Assembly: GCA_030825745.1 (NCBI GenBank)
Contig: JAPJPH010000057.1
Coordinates: 1-6,039, forward strand
From: Anaerococcus sp.
GTDB taxonomy: Bacteria > Bacillota > Clostridia > Tissierellales > Peptoniphilaceae
Direction: 5' to 3'
Length of the DNA stretch: 6,039 nucleotides
Shown here: piece after piece, positions 1-5,837 of the stretch
Numbering within the stretch: the stretch's first letter is position 1
How the letters are laid out: every line of letters begins with the position of its first letter
Made by a program: the position numbers and the translations under genes
The notes under the pieces: generated by a model
Told to the model about the DNA's origin: nothing
Database searches by the model: none
The model's input: only the letters and a program-made list of their open reading frames with translations

Positions 1-1
1 A

Positions 2-124
2 ATATATATATTATTTGAGTTTTTAGTTCCGGATTCTTATAAATATTACCCATTTTTTGTGTGGATGCTTGCACTTCCTATTTTTGGTTTATCTTATCTT
101 GATTATAAAGAAAATAAGAAATGA
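2..124 (+). CDS. 3' end of an unidentified membrane-protein gene (partial, 5' end outside window)
   Basis: A frame open from the window edge gives 40 residues before a TGA at 122-124. The peptide has an aromatic and proline-rich stretch, then a hydrophobic segment of about 16 residues (VWMLALPIFGL in its core), and ends in a charged tail, LDYKENKK. That is a typical last transmembrane helix followed by a positively charged cytoplasmic C-terminus. It contains no internal stop, and its composition looks protein-like compared with the adjacent intergenic DNA, where all frames are broken. It converges on the operon on the other strand. The family cannot be recognised from so short a tail. In AT-rich DNA a 40-codon open frame at an edge could also be chance, so the call is moderate. 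Confidence 0.45.
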   Translation: MYILFEFLVPDSYKYYPFFVWMLALPIFGLSYLDYKENKK

Positions 125-249
125 TAAAAGAGTATAAAAGTACCTTTTACCAGTGTTATATATAGATAAAATTGCATTTAAGTTTTCTCAAACATATCCT
201 ATCTTTTATTATTTTATTAGTATAGTCATACATCTCATGGGCTTTTTAA

Positions 250-268
250 CTCTGGTGTAGCACTAGAG
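250..268. repeat. Small inverted repeat (8-bp stem, 3-nt loop)
   Basis: CTCTGGTG (250-257), loop TAG, CACTAGAG (261-268) can pair over 8 bp with one G-T wobble. It is the most GC-rich structure in the intergenic region. It is not followed by a T-run on either strand, so it does not qualify as an intrinsic terminator on sequence alone. It could be an RNA hairpin protecting a 3' end of either converging transcript, or chance. Confidence 0.4.
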
Positions 269-384
269 AATATGCAATTTATTCTATAATTTGTCAATAT
301 CCCATACTCATAAAATAATTATCTAATAAGGTATATCTATAAATATTATACACAAAAAAGGTATTAACCCATCATTCTAAGTTT

Positions 385-511
385 CTAATCTACTTTGTCA
401 ATTTCAATCTCTGCCTTAAACAAACTAAGATTGTTTTTCCACCTATCTTAGTCCTATTAATTGACTTTTTACTAGTATATTATCAAAGCTTGCCATTCTA
501 ATTTCTTTCAT
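385..511 (-). pseudogene. Possible short frameshifted gene remnant
   Basis: On the minus strand, 28 bp after the ATPase stop codon, an ATG at 511-509 opens a frame of 22 codons (starting MKEIRMASFDNILVKSQ) that ends at TAG 443-445. Shifting frame near 443-450 gives a further open stretch, WKNNLSLFKAEIEIDKVD, that ends at TAG 385-387. Both halves read like ordinary protein, and the join falls at one point, as expected of a frameshifted gene fragment. No ribosome binding site precedes the ATG and I do not recognise a family. The opposite strand also has an open stretch here, so the protein-like look may be accidental. Confidence 0.2.
424..452. repeat. Perfect 8-bp inverted repeat with 13-nt spacer
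   Basis: ACTAAGAT (424-431) and ATCTTAGT (445-452) are exact inverted copies around a 13-nt spacer. There is no T-run directly after the stem on either strand. It lies about 90 bp beyond the ATPase stop codon. The sequence alone does not assign a role, and it overlaps the possible gene remnant on the minus strand. Confidence 0.4.
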
Positions 512-539
512 AAATTACTTAATAAAATCCATTACATCT

Positions 540-1292
540 TTATATATTTAGCTCAAGCATTTTACCCATAACCTTTTCTATTCTTTCTTGCTCAGATAGA
601 CACTCAAGCTTTATATCGCTTGAAATTTGGCCGTCTTTTATGAAAATTACTCTCTTACTGGCCATGGCAACCTTAGGATCATGGGTTACTAAGATTATAG
701 TAGAGCCTTTATCATTGATTTTCTTTAAAAGGTTAATAATTTCTGAAGAAGTCTTTGAGTTAAGGGATCCTGTTGGCTCATCCCCAAAAATAATTGCAGG
801 CTGGTTTATCATTGCCCTACAAATACCTGCCCTCTGTAATTCTCCTCCAGAGACCTTGTTAATATTTTTCTCGGTCAAACCTCCTATACTGGTTTCTTCC
901 ATAAGTTTTTTTGCCTTTTCATAGATGGCCTTCTTGTCTTCTTTGCCGTTTTTGAAGGCAGGTAATACAATGTTATCAATAATGTTTAGGTTTTTTAACA
1001 TGGTCGGCATCTGGAAAATAAACCCCATCTTCGTCAGTCGAAGTTTGGATGCTTCCTCTTCCGAAAGAGCTGAGATTTCCTGACCATCTAGGACTACTTG
1101 TCCTGAATCAATGCTATCCATACCACTTATGGAATAAAGAAGAGTGGACTTACCTGAACCTGATGGTCCCATAATCGTAAGAAATTCTCCTGCTTGTACT
1201 TGAAAACTAATATCCTTTAGGATGATTGTATCCTTTTTTTCATCACTAAAAGACTTAAATAAATTATTTATTTCTAAAATATTTTGGGGCAT
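540..1292 (-). CDS. ABC transporter ATP-binding protein, MacB/LolD/BceA-like
   Basis: This 250-residue ATPase should bind and hydrolyse ATP on the inner face of the membrane to drive the FtsX-type permease encoded just upstream. All canonical motifs are present in order: Walker A GPSGSGKST at residues 42-50, Q-loop Gln94 (FIFQMPTM), signature VSGGELQR at 147-154, Walker B IIFGDE at 167-172 with catalytic Glu172, a D-loop-region sequence TGSLNS, and H-loop His204 (LVTHD). Length and motif spellings fit the MacB/LolD/BceA class (COG1136) that partners FtsX-like permeases. The ATG is supported by an AAAGGAG site at 1298-1304, 5 nt upstream, inside the last codons of the permease gene; only 2 nt separate that stop from this start, so translation is probably coupled. 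It is the last gene of the operon. There is no fused membrane domain. The motifs make function as an active ATPase very likely; the substrate is unknown. Confidence 0.95.
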   Translation of the reverse strand: MPQNILEINNLFKSFSDEKKDTIILKDISFQVQAGEFLTIMGPSGSGKSTLLYSISGMDSIDSGQVVLDGQEISALSEEEASKLRLTKMGFIFQMPTMLKNLNIIDNIVLPAFKNGKEDKKAIYEKAKKLMEETSIGGLTEKNINKVSGGELQRAGICRAMINQPAIIFGDEPTGSLNSKTSSEIINLLKKINDKGSTIILVTHDPKVAMASKRVIFIKDGQISSDIKLECLSEQERIEKVMGKMLELNI

Positions 1293-1294
1293 GA

Positions 1295-3604
1295 CTACTC
1301 CTTTATACTTTCTGATATTTTAATTTGTCCTATTTCTCTGCTAACAACATATGTTGCCAAGCCTATCACCACTAATATTGCCAGAGGTACTGCTAAATAA
1401 GTTATAAGACAATTTATTACGATATTTAGAGAGGACACTCCAAAGCTTGAAATCAGCCCAGTTGCAATAAATCCTCCTAAACTATTAGCCAAAAGAATAC
1501 CAATAGCTATTGATGCTAAGCCTACAAATCCCATGGCCATCAAATACTTAATTCTTAATTCTGGGCTAGAAAATCCCATAGCCTTTAAGCTTGCCAAATC
1601 TTTTCTATCCTTGGCTAATAACAACTTGGTAAATAGCATGCTGACTAATGCTATTACAAGTAAGGATGTAATAAAAACAATAAGGCTAGCTGATTTGAGC
1701 TGGTTTTTCAGACCACCAAAGGCCTGATCTATATGTTCTTTTACTGTAGAAACCTTAGCAAAGCTAAACTTACTTCTATACTTTTTAGTTAGTTCATTTA
1801 GATTAGCCCCCTCTTTAGCCTTAACTACTACATTGGTCTTTAAGATTGAGCCTTCCAAATCCCCAACCAGCTTGGCAGTCTTTCCTCCATTGGAAATATC
1901 CGAGTAAACCCCAACTATCTTCATTGAATTCCCCTCGACCAAGCTCGTGATTTCATCTCCCAGCTTAACTTCTAAGTCATCAATATAAAAGCTACTTAAT
2001 GCTATCTCTGATAGATTTTCTGGGGCCCTACCTTCTGTATATTGTATTGGCATAACCTTGTGATTACCTATGCTTGGCTTAATAAAAGCCTTTTTGCCAC
2101 TTGGTAGAATAACCTCAATATTCTTAGTTACAAAAGATACCGCCTTCATTACTTGTGAATCCCCTTTAATCTCTTCTAATATTTCTGCTGTCTTTTCTTC
2201 TATTTTATCAATTTGCTGAATATCCAGACTAATATCCCCATCTCCCATGCCCATGGTAGACATAAAAGACTTGTCATTTATAGTTGTATACAGGTGTTGA
2301 GGGGTCAAAGTTAAGAAAGTAGCTAAAACAAAAAGGTTAAATATAGTAAAATATAGTTTTCTCTTATTTATTATATCGGAAAGTGCCAGTGCCCTAAGTG
2401 GATTGGCCAAGTTTATACTCTTTAGTTTGTCTGACTTATTCTTGTTTTTTATAAGCCCAGACTCCCCTTCTCTGAGGGATTTGACTGGCTTGATAAACTT
2501 AATAGCATTTAACTTTCTGTTTATATAACAACTTATGAATATAAAGACTAGAATTGGACCTAAGACAGCCAAGAAAGGAGCTAAATAAGCCATGTCGCTT
2601 TTTCCCATGTATAAGCTAATGTCCTCCAAAAGCCCATTTTTAAAAACCATAGCCAACAGATATCCTAGTATTGAACCTATTGCTGCCAGTAGCAAATAGG
2701 AAGTCAAATATATCTTCTTAATGTTTTTATGAGATAATCCTATAGCCTTCATAACAGCTATTTCCATAAATTCATCTTCTAATTTAGCCATAAGGGTAAA
2801 TCTTATACATAAGATAGCAATTAAACTTACTAAGATACTTGCTAAAATAAATACTACAATTAGAATCCCATCATTAAGGCCGTTAATCATTTTAAACATT
2901 GAATAGGTTATAGCTGGACCATTTTTATAAGGAATATTTTCTTGATATTCTCTTTCAAAGTCGGTCATATATTTTCTGTCCTTTAAGAGATACTCTATAA
3001 GGTATTCAGTAGATCCTTCTTTCTTGATTTTCTCAAAATCTTCCTTACTTAAGAGTAATCTCTTGGATCCTGCCATATTAGAATTCATTTGTGAATCTCT
3101 AAAAAATCCCTTTATGATAAAATCCCTTCCAGCTATGCTGGCTTTTTGACCTACCTTAGCAGAGCCATCCTTATAGTACATTAGTGGAAGGTAGATCTCA
3201 CCAGGATTTGCTTGGATTATTTGGTTATCTAAATCCAATAGATAATCAAACTTATCACTTTGGTGTACTATTGCCTTATCCTGAACTGAATCTTCTTGGC
3301 TTAGTCCATTTATTATTATCTTCTCTCCTTCAAAGTTGACAAACTCAAGACATTGAAAGTCAGCTACATATTTGCTATTTGTTGCAAATTCATTTAGCTT
3401 TAGCCTATCTATTTCCCCTTGGTGCATCTGTAGGTAATCTGGTGTCTTTGCCTTAATCATGAGGTTATCTATGGAAGTAAATAGGCTAGTCACTAGAAGA
3501 AATACTGCTGATAATGAGAAAGCAGTGATTCCGATAAATAGTAGGATAGAAATATTAACCAGCTTATTGCTTTTGAACTCTTCAAGTGCTATTTTACTGT
3601 TCAT
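1295..3604 (-). CDS. ABC transporter permease with two FtsX/MacB-like halves
   Basis: This 769-residue membrane protein is the channel or mechanotransmission subunit of the ABC transporter whose ATPase follows it. Eight hydrophobic segments can be placed at about 16-40, 246-268, 299-321, 340-360, 416-434, 640-662, 686-708 and 732-755. The layout is a repeated unit: one helix, a large outside domain (about 41-245 and 435-639), then three helices. Both outside domains carry MacB-type periplasmic-core-like strands (VGQKASIAGRDFIIKGFF at 151-168, and LGDEITSLVEG plus KIVGVYSD at 548-569). Cytoplasmic helices EIAVMKAIGLSHKNIKK (281-297) and DLASLKAMGFSSPELR (669-684) are the FtsX-family segments that contact the ATPase. 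Its single-chain duplication resembles COG0577-type exporters rather than 4-TM MacB. The start overlaps the MFS gene by 11 bp and has its own GGAG 6 nt upstream. The substrate is not inferable; peptides, lipids or drugs are all possible for this class. Confidence 0.92.
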   Translation of the reverse strand: MNSKIALEEFKSNKLVNISILLFIGITAFSLSAVFLLVTSLFTSIDNLMIKAKTPDYLQMHQGEIDRLKLNEFATNSKYVADFQCLEFVNFEGEKIIINGLSQEDSVQDKAIVHQSDKFDYLLDLDNQIIQANPGEIYLPLMYYKDGSAKVGQKASIAGRDFIIKGFFRDSQMNSNMAGSKRLLLSKEDFEKIKKEGSTEYLIEYLLKDRKYMTDFEREYQENIPYKNGPAITYSMFKMINGLNDGILIVVFILASILVSLIAILCIRFTLMAKLEDEFMEIAVMKAIGLSHKNIKKIYLTSYLLLAAIGSILGYLLAMVFKNGLLEDISLYMGKSDMAYLAPFLAVLGPILVFIFISCYINRKLNAIKFIKPVKSLREGESGLIKNKNKSDKLKSINLANPLRALALSDIINKRKLYFTIFNLFVLATFLTLTPQHLYTTINDKSFMSTMGMGDGDISLDIQQIDKIEEKTAEILEEIKGDSQVMKAVSFVTKNIEVILPSGKKAFIKPSIGNHKVMPIQYTEGRAPENLSEIALSSFYIDDLEVKLGDEITSLVEGNSMKIVGVYSDISNGGKTAKLVGDLEGSILKTNVVVKAKEGANLNELTKKYRSKFSFAKVSTVKEHIDQAFGGLKNQLKSASLIVFITSLLVIALVSMLFTKLLLAKDRKDLASLKAMGFSSPELRIKYLMAMGFVGLASIAIGILLANSLGGFIATGLISSFGVSSLNIVINCLITYLAVPLAILVVIGLATYVVSREIGQIKISESIKE
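1298..1304 (-). promoter_or_regulatory. Ribosome binding site of the ABC ATPase gene, inside the permease 3' end
   Basis: AAAGGAG on the minus strand lies 5 nt before the ATG at 1292-1290 and forms part of the final permease codons. This placement fixes the start and implies coupled translation of permease and ATPase. Confidence 0.85.
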
Positions 3605-4880
3605 AATTCGCTCCGGTTTTTTCTAAGTTAGTTACTTCTTTCTTAGCTATTATCAATAAACTTGATAGTGACATAAGCACCCCAGCCAGCATTATTTCTA
3701 AGGCGATTCCCCTTGAGGGGCCAGTTCCAATAAGCTTGCCAAAGGAATTTGCAAAAAGACCATTTTCCATAAGAGCTGGCGTGAAAAATCCATCGGCCAG
3801 GGCCCCTGAAAGAATATAGGCAACCACAAATCCCATCTGTGATATGAGACCAATAAAAGCGAATACCCTTCCTTGGAATTTGTTTTCTATATTAATCCTT
3901 ACCAGGTAGTCCAAGCAGGAATTAATAACCGGGAGACTCGCGAAGAATAGGAAGCCGGATATGGTTATTATATAGAAATTCTCAGTAGCTGCAAAACCAA
4001 CCATAAAGAATCCAGCCATTAGCAAAGCTAAAACTAGCTTTTTAATAAATCCTTCTTTTATGGAAAATACCCCTACTAGAATTCCGCTTACAAGCATACC
4101 TAATGCTGATATGGACATGGATTGCCCTAGAGCTTTAGAGTCTGAGAATGACAAGAAGTAAGGACTTGATAAGTTCTGTATAAATCCCATGAAGAATGTT
4201 AATAAAGTTGCTATTATTACCAGTACAAATACTCCTTGCTTGCCCTTAAGGACTAACCATCCTTCTTTTAGGTCTTCCTTAAATGCACTTTCACCCGCGT
4301 ACTCTTTTGTTTCTAAGCCCTTCCTAACATAGCCTGTCACTGTGACTGTTACTATTACTGTTAAAATATCAACAATTAATATCATCTCAAGTCCATAGGC
4401 CTCCATTAGAAATCCTGCCAAAAGTGGAGAAATAAGATAGTGGGCAGATCCAGCAATTTGAGTCATGCCAGTTGCCTTTGTGTACTCTTCTTTAGGAAGC
4501 AAGTCAGAAATTGTAGCCATAAAGGCAGGTTGCATAAGCGCTGAAAATACAGCTGAAATAGCAACTCCTATAAGGATAATTCCTAAATTGATCGTACCTA
4601 TAATCTTCGCTATCAATATTACAACTAGACCCAAGGCAGAAAGTCCATCTCCTAAAATCATCAATAACCTTCTATCGTACTTGTCTGCCAAAATGCCTGC
4701 AGGCACCGTAAGAAGTACTGTTGGCAAAAATCCAAAGACCATAACTAGGGATGATGCCATAGCCTGATTAGATATACTAAAGGCAAATACGCCCAGAGCG
4801 AAAGTTGTTAGCCCATGACCAATGCTAGCTATTAGCTGTCCCAGCCAAAGTATAGTAAATTTTTTAAACGATTTAGTCAT
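3594..4880 (-). CDS. Major facilitator superfamily efflux transporter (MFS_3 / Mef-like, DHA3 type)
   Basis: This 428-residue integral membrane protein probably exports a small molecule by proton antiport. It is hydrophobic throughout, with a length and segment pattern that fit 12 helices. The loop between helices 2 and 3 carries the MFS motif A variant GILADKYDRR (residues 62-71) after a proline-rich segment (FLPTVLLTVPA). Later family-like features are QPAFMATISDLLP (117-129), a central cytoplasmic loop rich in Lys and Glu (about 186-214), and QGRVFAFIGLISQMG (336-350) in the C-terminal half. This pattern is like the macrolide-efflux (Mef) and EntS-like group (TCDB DHA3). The start is well supported: AAAGGAGG at 4887-4894 lies 6 nt before the ATG, and the gene overlaps tetR by 8 bp. 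Being directly behind a TetR regulator points to induction by its own substrate, but specificity cannot be assigned from sequence. Confidence 0.92.
   Translation of the reverse strand: MTKSFKKFTILWLGQLIASIGHGLTTFALGVFAFSISNQAMASSLVMVFGFLPTVLLTVPAGILADKYDRRLLMILGDGLSALGLVVILIAKIIGTINLGIILIGVAISAVFSALMQPAFMATISDLLPKEEYTKATGMTQIAGSAHYLISPLLAGFLMEAYGLEMILIVDILTVIVTVTVTGYVRKGLETKEYAGESAFKEDLKEGWLVLKGKQGVFVLVIIATLLTFFMGFIQNLSSPYFLSFSDSKALGQSMSISALGMLVSGILVGVFSIKEGFIKKLVLALLMAGFFMVGFAATENFYIITISGFLFFASLPVINSCLDYLVRINIENKFQGRVFAFIGLISQMGFVVAYILSGALADGFFTPALMENGLFANSFGKLIGTGPSRGIALEIMLAGVLMSLSSLLIIAKKEVTNLEKTGANYEQ
3611..3614 (-). promoter_or_regulatory. Ribosome binding site of the ABC permease gene, inside the MFS gene
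   Basis: GGAG on the minus strand lies 6 nt before the permease ATG (3604-3602) and within the last codons of the MFS gene, whose stop codon falls 11 bp into the permease. It is a weaker site than that of the MFS gene (AAAGGAGG), so permease synthesis may rely on coupling to MFS translation. Confidence 0.7.
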
Positions 4881-5490
4881 TAATTACCTCCTTTAACAAC
4901 TTAGAAAAGTCTATGATGCCAGGCTCAGCCCCTAGTAATCTATGAATATTTATAGACAATGCCTGAAACCTATCCATCTGATCCTGCTGGCTGTAATTAT
5001 TGGTGTGATCAAAAGCCACATTTATATAGATCAGAACCATTTCCATTGCGTACTTTGGAACTTCCGTCTTAAATATTCCTTCTTTTATGCCGTCTTCTAT
5101 GATGTACGTTAAAAAAGGAGTAGCATTTTCAACGATATAATTATTTATCTTTTGATGAAGCAAGGCATTTGGTGAAGTATGTATCTCTTCTAGATTTTCT
5201 TTTTGGCCATTGGAAGCACTCATGGCAAGCAAGGTCTTTATTAACCTATCTTGAGTATCCAAGGACTTATCCTGGCTAATCTTTTTAGCGTGTGCAAACA
5301 TTATATCCCCTTGCCTTCTAATAACTTCGTCAAGGATATCTTCTTTGCTTTCAAAATGATAGTAGAGGGTACCCCTAGCTATTCCAGCTTCCTTTTGAAT
5401 TTGACTCATAGAGGTCACTTCGTATCCCTTTCCATAAAACAATCTTTCAGCTACATCTAATATTATTTCTCTAGTTTCTTTCTCTGACAT
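4873..5490 (-). CDS. TetR/AcrR-family transcriptional repressor
   Basis: This 205-residue one-component regulator should bind operator DNA as a dimer and release it when a small ligand occupies the C-terminal domain. The N-terminal TetR DNA-binding domain is clear: ILDVAERLFYGKGYEVTSM (about 10-28) followed by the helix-turn-helix MSQIQKEAGIARGTLYYHF (about 28-46) and the usual KEDILDEVI. The all-helical C-terminal part (about 60-205) contains TPFLTYIIEDGIKEGIF, a pattern common in TetR ligand and dimer domains, but the ligand cannot be predicted. GGAGG at 5495-5499 lies 4 nt before the ATG, slightly tight but good. It is the first gene of the operon and its last 8 bp overlap the start of the MFS gene. 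A palindromic operator over its own transcription start implies autorepression together with both downstream transporters. Confidence 0.95.
   Translation of the reverse strand: MSEKETREIILDVAERLFYGKGYEVTSMSQIQKEAGIARGTLYYHFESKEDILDEVIRRQGDIMFAHAKKISQDKSLDTQDRLIKTLLAMSASNGQKENLEEIHTSPNALLHQKINNYIVENATPFLTYIIEDGIKEGIFKTEVPKYAMEMVLIYINVAFDHTNNYSQQDQMDRFQALSINIHRLLGAEPGIIDFSKLLKEVIND
4887..4894 (-). promoter_or_regulatory. Strong ribosome binding site of the MFS gene, inside tetR
   Basis: AAAGGAGG, a full match to the anti-SD target, lies 6 nt before the MFS ATG and encodes the end of the TetR protein (KEVIND). It is the best site in the operon, which suggests the transporter is made at a higher level than the repressor from the shared message. 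Confidence 0.85.
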
Positions 5491-5505
5491 AAGTCCTCCA
5501 ATATT

Positions 5506-5528
5506 TATAAACCGACTGTCGGTCTATA
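5506..5528. promoter_or_regulatory. TetR-type operator palindrome over the operon transcription start
   Basis: A palindrome is centred on T5517. The 13-bp core ACCGACTGTCGGT (5511-5523) is perfectly symmetric, and after one mismatched pair (A5510/C5524) symmetry resumes with TATA on both sides (5506-5509 and 5525-5528). It is the only GC-rich island in otherwise AT-rich leader DNA. It begins 3 bp after the -10 box and ends 5 bp before the ribosome binding site of tetR, so a bound repressor would block transcription start or early elongation. Core symmetry and size fit operators of TetR-family proteins. That the adjacent repressor binds here is inferred. Confidence 0.88.
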
Positions 5529-5531
5529 AGT

Positions 5532-5560
5532 ATTGTAACCTAATAATTATTATTTTTCAA
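5532..5560 (-). promoter_or_regulatory. Sigma-A-type promoter of the tetR-MFS-ABC operon
   Basis: On the minus strand, TTGAAA (5560-5555) and TACAAT (5537-5532) are separated by exactly 17 bp, each one base from the vegetative consensus. Transcription is expected to start near 5525, inside the operator palindrome, giving a leader of about 35 nt before the tetR start codon. The spacer contains the perfect 12-bp palindrome TAATAATTATTA (5541-5552). The -35 box touches the end of a decayed transposase reading frame. Confidence 0.85.
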
Positions 5561-5783
5561 GTTAAATGCAAGTTTACTACTTTAGTTTAAATTCTAAAGA
5601 GTAATTATTATTCTTTCTTTATACTTCTAGTCCTTCATAGCCTTAAGTCTTGTATGCGCTTACTCGTTTTTCAATAGAAGAATTCTTAGTTCTACTATAT
5701 TTTTCTACTTATCTGTACCCCAATTTCCTTTCAAGATATTCTTCTACTAATTTCATCTTAAATTCTGTATTGTATTTTGCCAT
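5557..5783 (-). pseudogene. Decayed IS3-family transposase orfA (N-terminal HTH part)
   Basis: From an ATG at 5783-5781 the minus strand reads as an IS3/IS150-type OrfA: MAKYNTEFKMKLVEEYLE, then KLGYR, VEKYS, KNSS, VSAYKT, GYEGLEV and RKNNNYSLEFKLK, all in a single frame. This matches the familiar family layout, a first helix-turn-helix, then a WV-x-AYK-x-x-G-x-EGL segment, then a second (Y)S-x-EFKL-x-V repeat. The frame is broken by TAA at 5711-5709, 5645-5643 and 5621-5619. A 1-nt frameshift near 5580 then continues the homology as VVNLHLT to 5560, followed by TGA. The usual Trp before the AYK motif is lost, as expected of decay. GGAGG at 5795-5799 was probably its ribosome binding site. 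The rest of orfA and all of orfB are absent. Non-functional. Confidence 0.85.
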
Positions 5784-5837
5784 TTTAAAACCGACCTCCA
5801 TCAGTTGTTTTTAGTCCAACTTTTGGGGGTAAGTACA
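5560..5837 (-). mobile_element. Remnant of an IS3-family (IS150-like) insertion sequence, one end only
   Basis: The remnant comprises the left terminal end (from TG at 5837-5836), a short leader with GGAGG, and about 75 codons of broken orfA. Nothing resembling orfB, the -1 frameshift site between orfA and orfB, or the right end is present, and the homology stops at the promoter of the tetR operon. The element points the same way as the operon. Target-site duplications cannot be assessed because the second end is missing. Confidence 0.8.
5813..5837 (-). repeat. Left terminal inverted repeat of the IS3-family remnant
   Basis: Read on the minus strand, the segment starts with TG (TGTACTTACCCCC) and continues CAAAAGTTGGACT, ending at 5813. 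TG-first ends and the CCAAAAGTTGGAC block are common at termini of IS150-group IS3 elements, and it stands at the expected short distance, about 50 bp, before the orfA start. The right-hand partner is not in the window, so the exact repeat length cannot be measured. Confidence 0.7.

Larger units (their letters stand above)
125..539. other. Convergent intergenic region, no supported intact gene
   Basis: This stretch of about 415 bp lies between the plus-strand partial gene and the 3' end of the ABC ATPase gene. All six frames are broken by frequent stops. It holds two inverted repeats (250-268 and 424-452), a weak AT-rich hairpin at 135-149 (TAAAAG, loop TAC, CTTTTA) close after the plus-strand stop, and a possible gene remnant on the minus strand (385-511). 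I looked for a rho-independent terminator for the operon on the minus strand and did not find a GC-rich stem followed by a T-run. The only minus-strand T-run, at 353-358, is preceded by a stem of just 3 bp. Confidence 0.7.

Noticed and set aside
135..149. TAAAAG-TAC-CTTTTA hairpin as an intrinsic terminator for the plus-strand partial gene
   Set aside because: The stem is only 6 bp and nearly all A-T, and no separate T-run follows it, so it is too weak to call.
374..401. Promoter-like pair on the minus strand, TTGACA (401-396) and TAGAAT (379-374) with a 16-bp spacer
   Set aside because: The spacing is slightly short, no gene or terminated small RNA follows, and such pairs arise often by chance in DNA this AT-rich.
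640..924. Plus-strand open frame of 94 codons opposite the ABC ATPase gene
   Set aside because: It is antisense to the Walker B, signature and H-loop coding region of a clear ATPase, with no ribosome binding site or recognisable domain.
1533..1727. Plus-strand open frame of 64 codons opposite the permease gene
   Set aside because: It is antisense to the last FtsX-like domain and has no supporting start signal.
4465..4767. Plus-strand open frame of 100 codons opposite the MFS gene
   Set aside because: It is antisense to a well-supported transporter gene. Its apparent composition follows from the hydrophobic codons on the other strand.
5251..5460. Plus-strand open frame of 69 codons opposite tetR
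   Set aside because: It is antisense to the helix-turn-helix coding region, with no start signals or recognisable family.
5619..5711. The in-frame TAA codons in the orfA remnant as possible recoding or stop reassignment
   Set aside because: The intact genes in the window use TAA as an ordinary stop, and the remnant also has a frameshift and no partner orfB, so simple decay explains it.
5790..5795. ACCGAC at the IS leader, matching one half of the TetR operator core
   Set aside because: The second half is absent. The bases belong to the leader just after the GGAGG of the decayed transposase gene, so a half-site match is most likely coincidence.
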